The notes under the pieces were generated by a model, which saw nothing but the letters and a program-made list of their open reading frames with translations, was not told where the DNA came from and did not search any database. Positions 16,085 to 24,804 of a stretch of DNA of 64,000 nt are shown here, piece after piece. Each line of letters opens with the position of its first letter. Position 1 is the stretch's first letter. Source of the stretch: an uncultured Burkholderiales bacterium (GTDB taxonomy: Bacteria; Pseudomonadota; Gammaproteobacteria; Burkholderiales; Burkholderiaceae_C); NCBI GenBank assembly GCA_943908475.1, contig CALTTG010000002.1, positions 1 through 64,000 of the forward strand, in the 5' to 3' direction. The translations under genes were made by a program, and so were the position numbers.

Positions 16085-17968
16085 ATGGACAAGACCACCC
16101 ACTCCTTTCAGGCCGAGGTCAAGCAACTGCTGCACCTGGTCACCCACTCGCTGTACTCGAACAAGGAAATCTTCCTGCGCGAGTTGATCTCCAACGCGTC
16201 CGATGCGTGTGACAAGCTCCGCTTCGAGGCGCTCGACAACGCGTCCTTCTACGAAGATGCGCCGAACCTTGAGGTGCGCGTCATCGTTGACAAGGCCAAT
16301 CGCACCTTGACCATCCGCGACAACGGCATCGGCATGAGCGCGCAGGAGGCCATCGACCACCTCGGCACCATCGCCAAGAGTGGCACCAAAGATTTCATGG
16401 GCCGCCTGTCGGGTGACCAGCAAAAAGACGCCCAACTCATCGGCCAATTTGGCGTGGGTTTTTACAGCGGCTACATCGTGGCCGACCGAATCACGGTCGA
16501 GTCCCGTCGGGCAGGCCTGAAGGCCGAAGAGGGCGTGCGCTGGTCCAGCGAAGGCACGGGCGACTTCGAGGTGGAGGCCATCACCAAGGCCACGCGCGGC
16601 ACCGACATCATTTTGCACCTGCGCGCCGAAGAAGACGAGTTCCTGCAGGCCTGGAAGCTGCGCAGCATCATCGGCAAGTATTCTGACCACATCTCGCTGC
16701 CCATCCTCATGCAGAAAGAAGTGTGGGATGCCGAAAAGAGCGAGTACGTGTCCAACGACGAGTGGGACACCATCAACCAGGCCGCGGCCTTGTGGACACG
16801 CTCGAAGGCTGACATCACGCCCGAGCAGTACGAAGAGTTCTACAAGCAGATCAGCCACGACAGCGAAGGACCGCTGGCCCACACCCACAACCGGGTCGAA
16901 GGCCGAAGCGAGTACACCCAGCTCTTGTTCGTGCCCAAGAAGGCGCCGTATGACCTGTGGAACCGCGACAAGCGTGGCGGCCTGAAGCTCTACGTCAAAC
17001 GCGTCTTCATCATGGACGATGCCGAGGCCCTGCTGCCCAGCTACCTGCGCTTCGTCAAGGGGGTGGTCGACAGCGCCGATTTGCCGCTGAACGTCAGCCG
17101 CGAGATCTTGCAGGAAAGTCGCGACGTCAAGGCCATTCGCGAGGGGTGCACCAAGCGCGTGCTGTCCATGCTGGAGGAGTTGGCCAACCACGAAGAGGCT
17201 GACAAGCGCGAGCAGTACGCCGCGTTCTGGAAAGAGTTCGGCGTGGTCCTGAAAGAGGGCATTGGCGAAGACTTCGCCAACCGCGAGCGCCTGGCCAAGC
17301 TGTTCCGCTTTGCCTCCACTCAGGCCGACGAGGGCGTGTCGCTCGCCGATTACGTGGCCCGCATGAAGGAGGGCCAGGAGGCCATTTACGTCATCACCGC
17401 CGATTCTCTGGCGGCCGCTCAAAACAGCCCTCAGCTTGAAGTGTTCAAGAAGAAGGGCATCGAGGTGCTGTTGCTGACCGACCGCGTGGACGAGTGGCTG
17501 CTGTCGCACCTTCACGAATTCGAGGGGCACCCGCTGCAAAGCGTGGCCAAGGGCGCGGTGGACCTTGGCAAGCTGCAAGACGACGAAGAAAAGAAGAAGG
17601 CCGAAGAGGCCGCCGAGCAGCTCAAGCCTTTGTTGGATCGCCTCAAAGCATCGTTGAAGGACCGCGCCAAAGACGTTCGCGTCACCACCCGCTTGGTCGA
17701 CTCACCGGCTTGCCTCGTGGTCGAAGAGGGTGATGTGTCGGGGCACTTGGCTCGCCTGCTCAAGCAGGCTGGTCAAGCCGCGCCAGAGTCACGCCCCACG
17801 TTGGAGATCAACCCGGATCACGCTTTGGTGAAAAAGCTCGACACGGCCGAGCGCTTTGATGACCTCGCGCAGGTGTTGTTCGACCAGGCGCTGTTGGCCG
17901 AAGGGGGGCATTTGGAAGACCCGGCGGCCTATGTGCGCCGAGTCAATGCGCTGTTGATGGCCGCCTGA
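16085..17968 (+). CDS. htpG: Molecular chaperone HtpG (Hsp90)
   Basis: A 627-residue bacterial Hsp90, the usual length. It starts MDKTTHSFQAEVKQLLHLVT; the ATPase domain shows ELISNASDACDKLRF, DNGIGM and GQFGVGFYSGYIVADR, followed by the middle domain (LKLYVKRVFIMDD, LPLNVSREILQESR) and the C-terminal dimerisation domain. It is a cytosolic ATP-dependent chaperone. The start at 16085 fits the family N-terminus; a longer in-frame reading to 16007 would run through the promoter. Transcription is probably heat-inducible through the sigma-32 promoter just upstream. Confidence 0.98.
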   Translation: MDKTTHSFQAEVKQLLHLVTHSLYSNKEIFLRELISNASDACDKLRFEALDNASFYEDAPNLEVRVIVDKANRTLTIRDNGIGMSAQEAIDHLGTIAKSGTKDFMGRLSGDQQKDAQLIGQFGVGFYSGYIVADRITVESRRAGLKAEEGVRWSSEGTGDFEVEAITKATRGTDIILHLRAEEDEFLQAWKLRSIIGKYSDHISLPILMQKEVWDAEKSEYVSNDEWDTINQAAALWTRSKADITPEQYEEFYKQISHDSEGPLAHTHNRVEGRSEYTQLLFVPKKAPYDLWNRDKRGGLKLYVKRVFIMDDAEALLPSYLRFVKGVVDSADLPLNVSREILQESRDVKAIREGCTKRVLSMLEELANHEEADKREQYAAFWKEFGVVLKEGIGEDFANRERLAKLFRFASTQADEGVSLADYVARMKEGQEAIYVITADSLAAAQNSPQLEVFKKKGIEVLLLTDRVDEWLLSHLHEFEGHPLQSVAKGAVDLGKLQDDEEKKKAEEAAEQLKPLLDRLKASLKDRAKDVRVTTRLVDSPACLVVEEGDVSGHLARLLKQAGQAAPESRPTLEINPDHALVKKLDTAERFDDLAQVLFDQALLAEGGHLEDPAAYVRRVNALLMAA

Positions 17969-18002
17969 CAGGATGCCCCGGCCCAGTGGGGCAGCAGGTT
18001 GC

Positions 18003-18767
18003 TCAGCGGGCGCCTGCTGCGGCCACCCGCCCGCCATGGTCGGTCGCCGACAGCGGGTCAAGGGGCGCCGGTGCCGAATTGGCCGCCGACGCGGTGGCGA
18101 CATCGAAGCGACTGTCCAGTGCGAAGAACGAGTCGCTGAAGGTCGAGTCGTGAAAGACCGAGTCTTTTGATCGGCTGGCGCGCTCTGTGCGCCGACGTTG
18201 CAGCTTTTCAGCCAGTTCGGCCCGGGCTTGCTTCAACGGGCTCAACTCGGCCTGTGACTGGATGGTGTTGGCCGCACCCAAGGCCCATTGGGCCAGGCTG
18301 GCCACATCGGGGCGATGCCCACTCTGACATCGCACGTAGCGCACCCGGCAAGCGTCGAGGGTGGCTTCTTTGAGCTTCTGGCTGCGTGCCGAAATGGCGC
18401 GATTGGGGGCATCGAGGTCGATCGCCGAAATCACCGTGCCATTGGGTGTGCACACCACGAACGACACGGTGAGCGGGTGAAGGCGCTCGAACCACTGCCG
18501 CGCATCGGCGTCGCGGGTGGACTGGCAAAAACGCAGCAGGTTGATCTTGGCCAGCACCACATGGTTGGGCAGTGCCGTGCGCAGCTCACGGAACATCAGG
18601 CGCTCTTCGGTGGTGAAGAGCGGGCGGGCCGTCAGGCTGAAGGCTGTGGGCCAGGCTTTGGCCGCACGGCTTTTGCGGGTGTGCCACCAATGCGTCGCAC
18701 CGGCGCCTGCCAGCAGGGCAAGCACGGGGCCGGAGATGAGCAGTGCGGTGGTCAACATGGGGGCCAT
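18003..18767 (-). CDS. Membrane-anchored DUF2726-domain protein
   Basis: A 254-residue protein with one N-terminal membrane segment (LTTALLISGPVLALLAGAGA), a short basic stretch, and a DUF2726-like domain at about residues 45-165 (PLFTTEERLMFRELRTALPNH, VSFVVCTPNGTVISAIDLD, LDACRVRYVRC). This domain is related to nuclease or topoisomerase-associated folds and is found in many proteobacteria without a proven role. The C-terminus is a charged, Ser/Asp-rich tail. Two starts (18767 and 18758) are possible. It converges on htpG and stands alone. Confidence 0.78.
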   Translation of the reverse strand: MAPMLTTALLISGPVLALLAGAGATHWWHTRKSRAAKAWPTAFSLTARPLFTTEERLMFRELRTALPNHVVLAKINLLRFCQSTRDADARQWFERLHPLTVSFVVCTPNGTVISAIDLDAPNRAISARSQKLKEATLDACRVRYVRCQSGHRPDVASLAQWALGAANTIQSQAELSPLKQARAELAEKLQRRRTERASRSKDSVFHDSTFSDSFFALDSRFDVATASAANSAPAPLDPLSATDHGGRVAAAGAR

Positions 18768-18867
18768 CGTAGACGCAGCGTTGAACTCTGGACATCCCTA
18801 GGTAGAGGGAACCCTTGGGTCCAAGGGGGCTGATGGAGCTCCAGCGGCGAAAAAGTGCGCCAAAAAT

Positions 18868-19590
18868 TCAACCCACGGAAAACAGGCGCTCGATCCAGGC
18901 CCGGATCCGCAAACTCTGGGCCCGAATCCGAAGCACCAGTTCTGCGCCCAGATCCTGGGCCAGGCCTTCCAAGTGCGTGGCCAGTGAGTCGGGCGGCAGG
19001 CTCAGCCAGGCTTCCGAATCGGCCCCCGAGGTCTCCAGCCGTGCGCCGGCCCGCATCGCGATCTTGAGCATGGGGCGGTTTTCGGTCAGGGCGTGGATCA
19101 CCAGGGCATTGGCGTGGCGGTTGCGTGCGTGTTGAATGGCATGGTCGAACAGCCGCTGCCCGAGCCCCAGTCCGCGGGCCGAGGGCAGCACCGACACCCC
19201 GAATTCCATGGCGCGGCCGGCCTCACCGGCGGGGTGTTGAAGGTCGCCCAAGTCGGCCAGGTGCGCGACCGCCATGAGCTTCAGGCGCGTGTTGAAGATG
19301 CCGTACACCTCGTCGCGCTTGAAGTTGATGGACGCCGTGTATCGGCTGAGTTGCTCCAGGGGCGCTTGAAAGCCAAACCTCAGGTAACGGTCGTGGTCGT
19401 CCAACTGGATCAGGTGGTCCAGAATCTGCTGGCGATGGCGGGCTCGCAACTGCCGGATGGGGATCCAGGCATGCGCGAGGCGTTTGCGGAGGGCGACGCG
19501 ACGCGCTTCCTTGTGGGCCGCGTCTGCGGTCCCGGGAGCGGCCGTGTCACCGAACTGATCGAGTTCGTGAACGGGCTTGGCGGAGACCAT
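18868..19590 (-). CDS. GNAT family N-acetyltransferase
   Basis: A 240-residue protein with a GNAT acetyltransferase domain at about residues 60-200. The acetyl-CoA-binding loop is SARGLGLGQRLFDHAIQHAR, preceded by the beta-4 strand EFGVSVLPS, and a later LVIHALTENRPMLKIAMRAG motif fits the C-terminal part of the fold. The substrate is unknown. It is transcribed away from rplM across a 389-bp intergenic region. The amino terminus (about 40 residues) is low in conserved motifs, so the real start might be slightly later. Confidence 0.83.
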   Translation of the reverse strand: MVSAKPVHELDQFGDTAAPGTADAAHKEARRVALRKRLAHAWIPIRQLRARHRQQILDHLIQLDDHDRYLRFGFQAPLEQLSRYTASINFKRDEVYGIFNTRLKLMAVAHLADLGDLQHPAGEAGRAMEFGVSVLPSARGLGLGQRLFDHAIQHARNRHANALVIHALTENRPMLKIAMRAGARLETSGADSEAWLSLPPDSLATHLEGLAQDLGAELVLRIRAQSLRIRAWIERLFSVG

Positions 19591-19979
19591 GGTGTGTTCA
19601 ATGGGGTTTGTTTCAGGGTTAACACTAGGTTAATGGCGAATCCGTGGGTGTGCAAGCCACTGAAGCGGGTGTCCTGCGGTTCACCAGGGCATTGCGAAGT
19701 CGGCGTGGCCGTGGTAAATTGCTGAGTTCCCCGTCTTGGTTGCCGGGGATGGTTGACCGTTTCGCTGCGCGTTGAAAAGCGTTTGCAGCATTCGAGATGG
19801 TCGCGCCAGGTGGGTCAGCGCCTGATGAGCCGGTTTTGCAAGGGTTCATCTCAAGGGTGCTGGCAGCCAGCGAGCCGCGAGGCCACCGTCGTGGATGACG
19901 TCTCTTGCAGACCGTCCACCATGTAGAAGTGGTACCAAGGTGAGTGTCAGCCATTGTTCAATCCTCACAAGGAACTCTC
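19591..19979 (+). promoter_or_regulatory. Long leader and promoter region of rplM-rpsI
   Basis: This 389-bp stretch carries no convincing gene. A sigma-70-like promoter, TTGCGA (19692-19697) and TAAATT (19715-19720) with a 17-bp spacer, would give a leader of about 250 nt before rplM. That leader includes a short hairpin CCCCG...CGGGG near 19728-19748. Long structured leaders are common for autoregulated ribosomal protein operons, but no named motif was recognised here. Confidence 0.55.
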
Positions 19980-20408
19980 ATGAAGACCTTCAGCGCCAAG
20001 CCGGCCGAAGTTACCCACGAGTGGTTTGTGATCGACGCCACCGACAAGGTGCTCGGACGAGTTGCCAGCGAAGTTGCTCTCCGTCTGCGTGGTAAGCACA
20101 AAGCCATTTACACCCCTCACGTTGACACCGGCGACTTCATCGTCATCGTCAATGCTGACAAGATTCGCGTGACGGGCACCAAGGCCACCGACAAGGTGTA
20201 CTACCGTCACTCGGGCTTCCCTGGCGGCATCTACGCCACGAAGTTCAAGGACATGCAAGCCAAGCACCCTGGCCGCGCCATCGAAAAGGCCGTCAAGGGC
20301 ATGCTGCCCAAGGGTCCCCTGGGCTACGCCATGATCAAGAAGCTGAAGGTTTACGGTGGTGCCGAGCATCCCCACACCGCTCAGCAACCCAAGCCGCTGG
20401 AAATCTAA
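19980..20408 (+). CDS. rplM: 50S ribosomal protein L13
   Basis: A 142-residue protein, the same length as in E. coli, that binds 23S rRNA early in 50S assembly. It begins MKTFSAKPAEVTHEWFVIDA and contains the family motifs GKHKAIYTPHVDTGDFIVIVN-type and GMLPKGPLGYAMIKKLKVY. The ATG follows AAGGAACTC. It is followed by rpsI after 9 bp, the normal bacterial arrangement, as one operon behind a long leader. Confidence 0.98.
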   Translation: MKTFSAKPAEVTHEWFVIDATDKVLGRVASEVALRLRGKHKAIYTPHVDTGDFIVIVNADKIRVTGTKATDKVYYRHSGFPGGIYATKFKDMQAKHPGRAIEKAVKGMLPKGPLGYAMIKKLKVYGGAEHPHTAQQPKPLEI

Positions 20409-20417
20409 GGAGCGACC

Positions 20418-20813
20418 ATGGCTATTGGTAACTGGAACTACGGCACGGGTCGTCGCAAGTCGTCCGTCGCTCGCGTCTTCATCAAGAAGGGCACTGGCCA
20501 GATCACTGTCAACGGTCGTCCCGTTGAGCAGTACTTCGGTCGTCAGACCTCCATCATGATCGTCAAGCAGCCCCTGGCCCTGACGAACAACGTTGAAGCC
20601 TTCGACATCAAGGTCAACGTGCACGGTGGTGGTGAGTCCGGTCAAGCCGGCGCTGTGCGCCACGGTGTGACCCGCGCCCTGATCGACTTCGACGCCAACC
20701 TCAAGCCCGAACTGAGCCGCGCTGGTTTCGTGACCCGCGATGCCCGTGAAGTCGAGCGTAAGAAGGTCGGTCTGCACGGCGCTCGTCGCCGGAAGCAGTT
20801 CAGCAAGCGCTGA
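20418..20813 (+). CDS. rpsI: 30S ribosomal protein S9
   Basis: A 131-residue S9, with the conserved GTGRRKSSVARVFIKKG start and the basic C-terminal tail GARRRKQFSKR that reaches the ribosomal P site. The ATG follows AAGGAGCG. It is co-transcribed with rplM and followed by a strong terminator before argC. Confidence 0.98.
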   Translation: MAIGNWNYGTGRRKSSVARVFIKKGTGQITVNGRPVEQYFGRQTSIMIVKQPLALTNNVEAFDIKVNVHGGGESGQAGAVRHGVTRALIDFDANLKPELSRAGFVTRDAREVERKKVGLHGARRRKQFSKR

Positions 20814-20853
20814 TCGATCCTGCAGTCGGCCACTTTCGGGTGGCTGGCGCCTC

Positions 20854-20886
20854 AAAAACCCGCCCGGGCTTCCTGGCGGGTTTTTT
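20854..20886 (+). terminator. Rho-independent terminator after rpsI
   Basis: AAAAACCCGCC pairs with GGCGGGTTTTTT across a 10-base loop, ending the rplM-rpsI transcript about 60 bp before argC. Confidence 0.9.
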
Positions 20887-20945
20887 GTTGTCGGTGCTCC
20901 TCTACAATCACTGGTTTACCAGCAGTTTCGAACAAAGGATTGGTC

Positions 20946-21983
20946 ATGATCAACGTGGGCATCGTCGGTGGAACCGGGTACACGGGCGTGGAACTGCTGC
21001 GCATCCTGTCTCAGCACCCCGAGGTGCGCATTCAGGCCATCACCTCGCGCAAAGAGGCGGGCATGCCGGTGTCGGACATGTACCCCAGCTTGCGCGGCCA
21101 TGTGGACCTGGCCTTCGTGACCCCCGACGACGCCGACCTGAAAGCGTGCGATGTGGTCTTTTTCGCCACCCCGCACGGCGTGGCCATGGCCCAGGCCCGT
21201 GAGCTGCTGGACGCTGGCGTCAAGGTCATTGACCTGGCAGCCGACTTCCGCCTGAAAGACACCGCCGAGTTCGAGAAGTGGTACGGCATGGCCCACACCT
21301 GCCCGGACATCCTCGATGAAGCCGTTTACGGCCTGCCCGAGATCAACCGCGAGGCCATCCGTCGTGCGCGTGTCATCGGCAACCCGGGTTGTTACCCCAC
21401 GTCGGTGCAGTTGGGCTTTGCCCCCTTGCTCAAGGCCGGCCTGATCGAGCCCACGGGCCTGATTGCCAACTGCGCATCGGGCGTGTCTGGCGCCGGTCGC
21501 AAGGCCGAAGTGCACACCCTGATGGCCGAGGCCAGCGACAACTTCAAGGCCTATGGCGTCAAGGGCCATCGGCATGGTCCTGAAATCAACCAACAGTTGC
21601 GCGCCATCGCGGGCAACGATCAGGTGCATTGCCTGTTTGTGCCGCACCTGCTGCCGCTCATCCGCGGCATTCACTCGACCCTGTACGCCCGCTTGAACAG
21701 CGCTGGGCAGGCGGCCGACCTGCAAGCCACCTTCGAGGCGTTCTACCAGCATGAGCGCTTTGTGGACGTGTTGCCCGCCGGCAGCGCCCCGGAAACCCGC
21801 AGTGTGCGCGCCAGCAACCAGGTTCGCATTGCGGTGCACCGCCCCTTGCCCGACACCGTGATGGTGCTCGTGGTGGAAGACAACCTGACCAAGGGTGCCT
21901 CGGGGCAGGCGGTGCAGTGCATGAACCTGATGTTTGGCTTGGATGAACGCATGGGCCTGAACCTGGTGCCCGTGTTGCCCTGA
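20946..21983 (+). CDS. argC: N-acetyl-gamma-glutamyl-phosphate reductase
   Basis: A 345-residue NADPH-dependent reductase of the arginine pathway that makes N-acetylglutamate semialdehyde. The Rossmann motif GIVGGTGYTGVELLR is at the N-terminus and the catalytic Cys149 lies in GNPGCYPT. GVKGHRHGPEI and the C-terminal VVVEDNLTKGASGQAVQ-type region are also typical. AAAGGA before the ATG supports the start at 20946. Its stop overlaps the start of the following DUF6776 gene (TGATG). Confidence 0.97.
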   Translation: MINVGIVGGTGYTGVELLRILSQHPEVRIQAITSRKEAGMPVSDMYPSLRGHVDLAFVTPDDADLKACDVVFFATPHGVAMAQARELLDAGVKVIDLAADFRLKDTAEFEKWYGMAHTCPDILDEAVYGLPEINREAIRRARVIGNPGCYPTSVQLGFAPLLKAGLIEPTGLIANCASGVSGAGRKAEVHTLMAEASDNFKAYGVKGHRHGPEINQQLRAIAGNDQVHCLFVPHLLPLIRGIHSTLYARLNSAGQAADLQATFEAFYQHERFVDVLPAGSAPETRSVRASNQVRIAVHRPLPDTVMVLVVEDNLTKGASGQAVQCMNLMFGLDERMGLNLVPVLP

Positions 21984-22702
21984 TGCGCTGGCGCCTGTTG
22001 CGGCGGCGGCTGTCCATCAGCTCGCCGCGCATGACCGTTCGAAGCCACATGCCCTGGCCCTTGCGCTGGGCGGTGGCCGCTGTCGCGCTGGGTTTTTCGG
22101 GGGCGCTGGCCTTGTGGGCCTTCGAGGTGGGCAAGGGCCTGGCCGGGTTGGGGCAAGACCCACAAGAATTGGCGGCGTCGCTGTCTGAGGCGCGGCAATT
22201 GGTGTTGACGCTGCAGAAAGAGCGCGAAAGTGCCCAGGCCATTGCCAACACGGCAGACAGCCTGCTCAAAACCGAGCGGGCCACGCAGCAGCGTTTGGCC
22301 GAGCAGGTCAAGGCGCTGGAGATGGAAAACCAGGCCCTCAAGGACGATCTGGGCTTTTTCGAGCGGCTGCTGCCGGCCTCCAGCGAAGGCTTGAGTGTGC
22401 GGGGGCTGCAGGCCGATTTGCCGGCGCCGGGGCAGCTGCGCTACCAGTTGCTGGTCATGCAACAGGGCGGGCGAGCCCTGCCCGATTTCAAGGGGCGGTA
22501 TGACGTCAGTTTGTCGGGCCTGATGGACGGCCGACCCTGGTCCACCAGCCTGCCGGCCGTCAGCAAACCCCTGCAGGTTCGGCAATATGTTCGCCTGGAA
22601 GGGGTGACGGAATACCCCTCCACGGTTGTGGTCAAACAAGTGCAAGTGCAGGTTTTCGACGACCGCGGCGTGCTGCGCGCCACGCAGTCGCTCAAGCTGT
22701 GA
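21983..22702 (+). CDS. DUF6776 family membrane-anchored coiled-coil protein
   Basis: A 239-residue protein with a basic N-terminus, one membrane segment (WAVAAVALGFSGALALWAF, about residues 29-47), a coiled coil at about residues 60-125 (LSEARQLVLTLQKERESAQ, ALEMENQALKDDLGFFERLL) and a C-terminal beta domain of the DUF6776 type. It is translationally coupled to argC by a TGATG overlap and is followed by a bactofilin gene after 83 bp. An envelope structural role is plausible from the coiled coil and bactofilin neighbour but is inference. Confidence 0.8.
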   Translation: MRWRLLRRRLSISSPRMTVRSHMPWPLRWAVAAVALGFSGALALWAFEVGKGLAGLGQDPQELAASLSEARQLVLTLQKERESAQAIANTADSLLKTERATQQRLAEQVKALEMENQALKDDLGFFERLLPASSEGLSVRGLQADLPAPGQLRYQLLVMQQGGRALPDFKGRYDVSLSGLMDGRPWSTSLPAVSKPLQVRQYVRLEGVTEYPSTVVVKQVQVQVFDDRGVLRATQSLKL

Positions 22703-22785
22703 CGCACCGCACAAACAAGGCATTGACGCTGACCCCGTTTGGTGTAAACCTTGCGCCCCTCTGACCTGTACCCCGGAGCGACTGC

Positions 22786-23178
22786 ATGTTTGGATGGAAG
22801 AAGACCCCCCCGATTCGCACCCTGATTGGTGAAGGCACGGTGCTGCACGGCGAACTTCGCTTCGCAGACGGCCTGCGCATCGATGGCGAGGTGGTGGGCA
22901 ACATCACGGCGGTGGGCGACAAGCGCACCATGCTGGTCATCAGTGAAAAGGCCAAAGTCACGGGCAAGATTCGGGCGGGCCATGTGATCATCAATGGCCT
23001 TGTTGAGGGTCCGGTTGAATCGGAAGATCTGCTGGAGCTGCAACCGAAAGCGCGTATCGTGGGCGATGTGAAGTACGAGGCCTTGGAAATGCACCAAGGC
23101 GCCACCATTGACGGTGAATTGCACCCGATGAAGGCGGAAGACAAACCCGCCCTGAAGCTGGCGGCCAGCAACGGCTGA
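22786..23178 (+). CDS. Bactofilin (polymer-forming cytoskeletal protein)
   Basis: A 130-residue bactofilin: a short N-terminal MFGWKK tail, then a repetitive beta-helix domain (residues about 12-110) with the regular hydrophobic periodicity GELRFADGLRIDGEVVGNIT and AKVTGKIRAGHVIINGLVEG. Bactofilins polymerise without nucleotide and recruit cell-wall enzymes or polarity factors. The neighbouring M23 peptidase and coiled-coil protein are consistent with a cell-wall role. The gene is 83 bp after the DUF6776 gene and 29 bp before erpA. Confidence 0.93.
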   Translation: MFGWKKTPPIRTLIGEGTVLHGELRFADGLRIDGEVVGNITAVGDKRTMLVISEKAKVTGKIRAGHVIINGLVEGPVESEDLLELQPKARIVGDVKYEALEMHQGATIDGELHPMKAEDKPALKLAASNG

Positions 23179-23207
23179 GCCCGGCACCGAGATTTCTGGA
23201 GAAAGAC

Positions 23208-23591
23208 ATGAGCACTGCCACCGCAGCACTGAGCCCCGTGGGCGACATCCCTGACGCCCCTCCCGCACCCATCGTGTTCACCGACGCCGCCGCCGCCAAG
23301 GTGGCCGAATTGGTCGCCGAGGAAGGCAACCCCGACCTCAAGCTGCGCGTGTTCGTGCAAGGCGGCGGTTGCTCGGGTTTTCAGTACGGTTTCACCTTCG
23401 ACGAGATCACCAACGAAGACGACACCCCGATGACCAAGAACGGCGTGACCTTGTTGATCGACGCCATGAGCCTTCAGTACCTGATCGGCGCGGAAATCGA
23501 CTACAAGGACGACCTCGAAGGTGCGCAGTTCGTGATCCGCAACCCCAACGCCACCACCACCTGCGGCTGCGGCTCAAGTTTCTCGGTCTGA
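23208..23591 (+). CDS. erpA: Iron-sulfur cluster insertion protein ErpA
   Basis: A 127-residue A-type iron-sulfur carrier that delivers clusters to apoproteins, including those of isoprenoid synthesis. The three cluster cysteines are in GGGCSGFQYGF and TTCGCGSSF at the C-terminus. A Pro-rich N-terminal extension of about 20 residues precedes the HesB/IscA domain, as in other Betaproteobacteria. The ATG has GGAGAAAG upstream. Confidence 0.96.
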   Translation: MSTATAALSPVGDIPDAPPAPIVFTDAAAAKVAELVAEEGNPDLKLRVFVQGGGCSGFQYGFTFDEITNEDDTPMTKNGVTLLIDAMSLQYLIGAEIDYKDDLEGAQFVIRNPNATTTCGCGSSFSV

Positions 23592-23618
23592 TCTGCTGAA
23601 GAGGCCCTGAGCGGGGCC

Positions 23619-24797
23619 TCAAGCGGGGTACAGCGCCCCAAGCACTCTGGCGCCTTGCGCGCCCGTGACGGCCGGCACATTGCCCGGCCGTTTTGCTTGG
23701 AAGGCCCAGGCCAGCCAAGCGAAGGCTGCAGCCTCCACCTCCATCGGCGGCAATTGCCGGACATGGGTGTCGCTCACCCGGCAGCCGGGTTTCAGGCCCT
23801 GCACAGCCTGATCCAGCCGATGCATGAAATGCCCGTTCAGGGCGCCCCCACCACACACCAGCACCTCGCTCACCGCAGGGGCGTCATGGCCGGTCTCGCG
23901 GGGGTGGATGGCGCGAGCGCAACTGACGGCGGTCAGTTCACACAAGGTGGCCTGCACGTCAGCGGCTCGGCTCGCTTGTGCCTGGGTGTCCGCCAGCCCA
24001 CAGCGCGTCAGCCAGCTTTGCAGCCAGGGGCGATGGAACAGGTCCCGTCCCGTGCTTTTGGGGGCAGGCTGCGCGAAATAGGGCTCTTCGAGGGCCAGTG
24101 ACAACCATTCGGGCTGCACCTGGCCGGAGGCCGCCCATTGCCCGTTGGCATCGAAGGCTTGACCGAGGTGCTGCTGACACCACAGGTCCATCAGCACGTT
24201 GCCGGGCCCACAGTCGAAGCCCAGCGGGGGCTGGCCCGGATGAAGCAGGCTGACATTGGCGATGCCCCCCACATTGAGCGCAGCCACGCCATGCTGCGGC
24301 GTGCCCAGAACCGCCTGGTGAAAAATGGGCACCAGCGGCGCGCCCTGGCCACCCGCCGCCACATCGCGGCTGCGAAAATCGGCCACCACGTCCACGCCTG
24401 TCAGCTCTGCGAGCAGGGCCGGGGCCAACAACTGCAGGGTGTAGCCCAGCTCAGGGCGATGGCGCACGGTCTGCCCATGGGCCCCGAGGGCCTGAATGCG
24501 CTGGCCTGGTGGCACCGCAGCCTGCAGTTGGTGCACCACTTGCGCATACACGCGAGACACCGCCTGTGCCGCCAGGGCCGCCCGGTGAAGCTCGTCGTGG
24601 CCCGCGGTGTTGAGCGCCAACAGTTCCGCCCTCAGTGCGGCGTCAAAGGGCAGGTAGGCGTGGGCCAAGGATCCCTGCCATTGCCCGTCGGCGTCGATGG
24701 CGCCGAGCACGCCGTCCACGCCATCGAGCGAGGTGCCGGACATCAGGCCCAGCACCAGTTGCGCCGGGCCGGTGGACGCGACCTGCGCGCGGCTCAC
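23619..24797 (-). CDS. anmK: Anhydro-N-acetylmuramic acid kinase
   Basis: A 392-residue kinase that opens and phosphorylates 1,6-anhydro-MurNAc released from cell-wall turnover. It carries GLMSGTSLDGVDGVL near the N-terminus, GHGQTV-type (GAHGQTVRHRP), LNVGGIANVSLL and DCGPGNVLMD, all family hallmarks. The GTG start is 7 bp after the stop of the M23 peptidase gene, suggesting a peptidase-kinase operon on the minus strand. The weak ribosome-binding site fits translational coupling. It converges on erpA. Confidence 0.95.
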   Translation of the reverse strand: MSRAQVASTGPAQLVLGLMSGTSLDGVDGVLGAIDADGQWQGSLAHAYLPFDAALRAELLALNTAGHDELHRAALAAQAVSRVYAQVVHQLQAAVPPGQRIQALGAHGQTVRHRPELGYTLQLLAPALLAELTGVDVVADFRSRDVAAGGQGAPLVPIFHQAVLGTPQHGVAALNVGGIANVSLLHPGQPPLGFDCGPGNVLMDLWCQQHLGQAFDANGQWAASGQVQPEWLSLALEEPYFAQPAPKSTGRDLFHRPWLQSWLTRCGLADTQAQASRAADVQATLCELTAVSCARAIHPRETGHDAPAVSEVLVCGGGALNGHFMHRLDQAVQGLKPGCRVSDTHVRQLPPMEVEAAAFAWLAWAFQAKRPGNVPAVTGAQGARVLGALYPA

Positions 24798-24804
24798 GTC
24801 AGGT

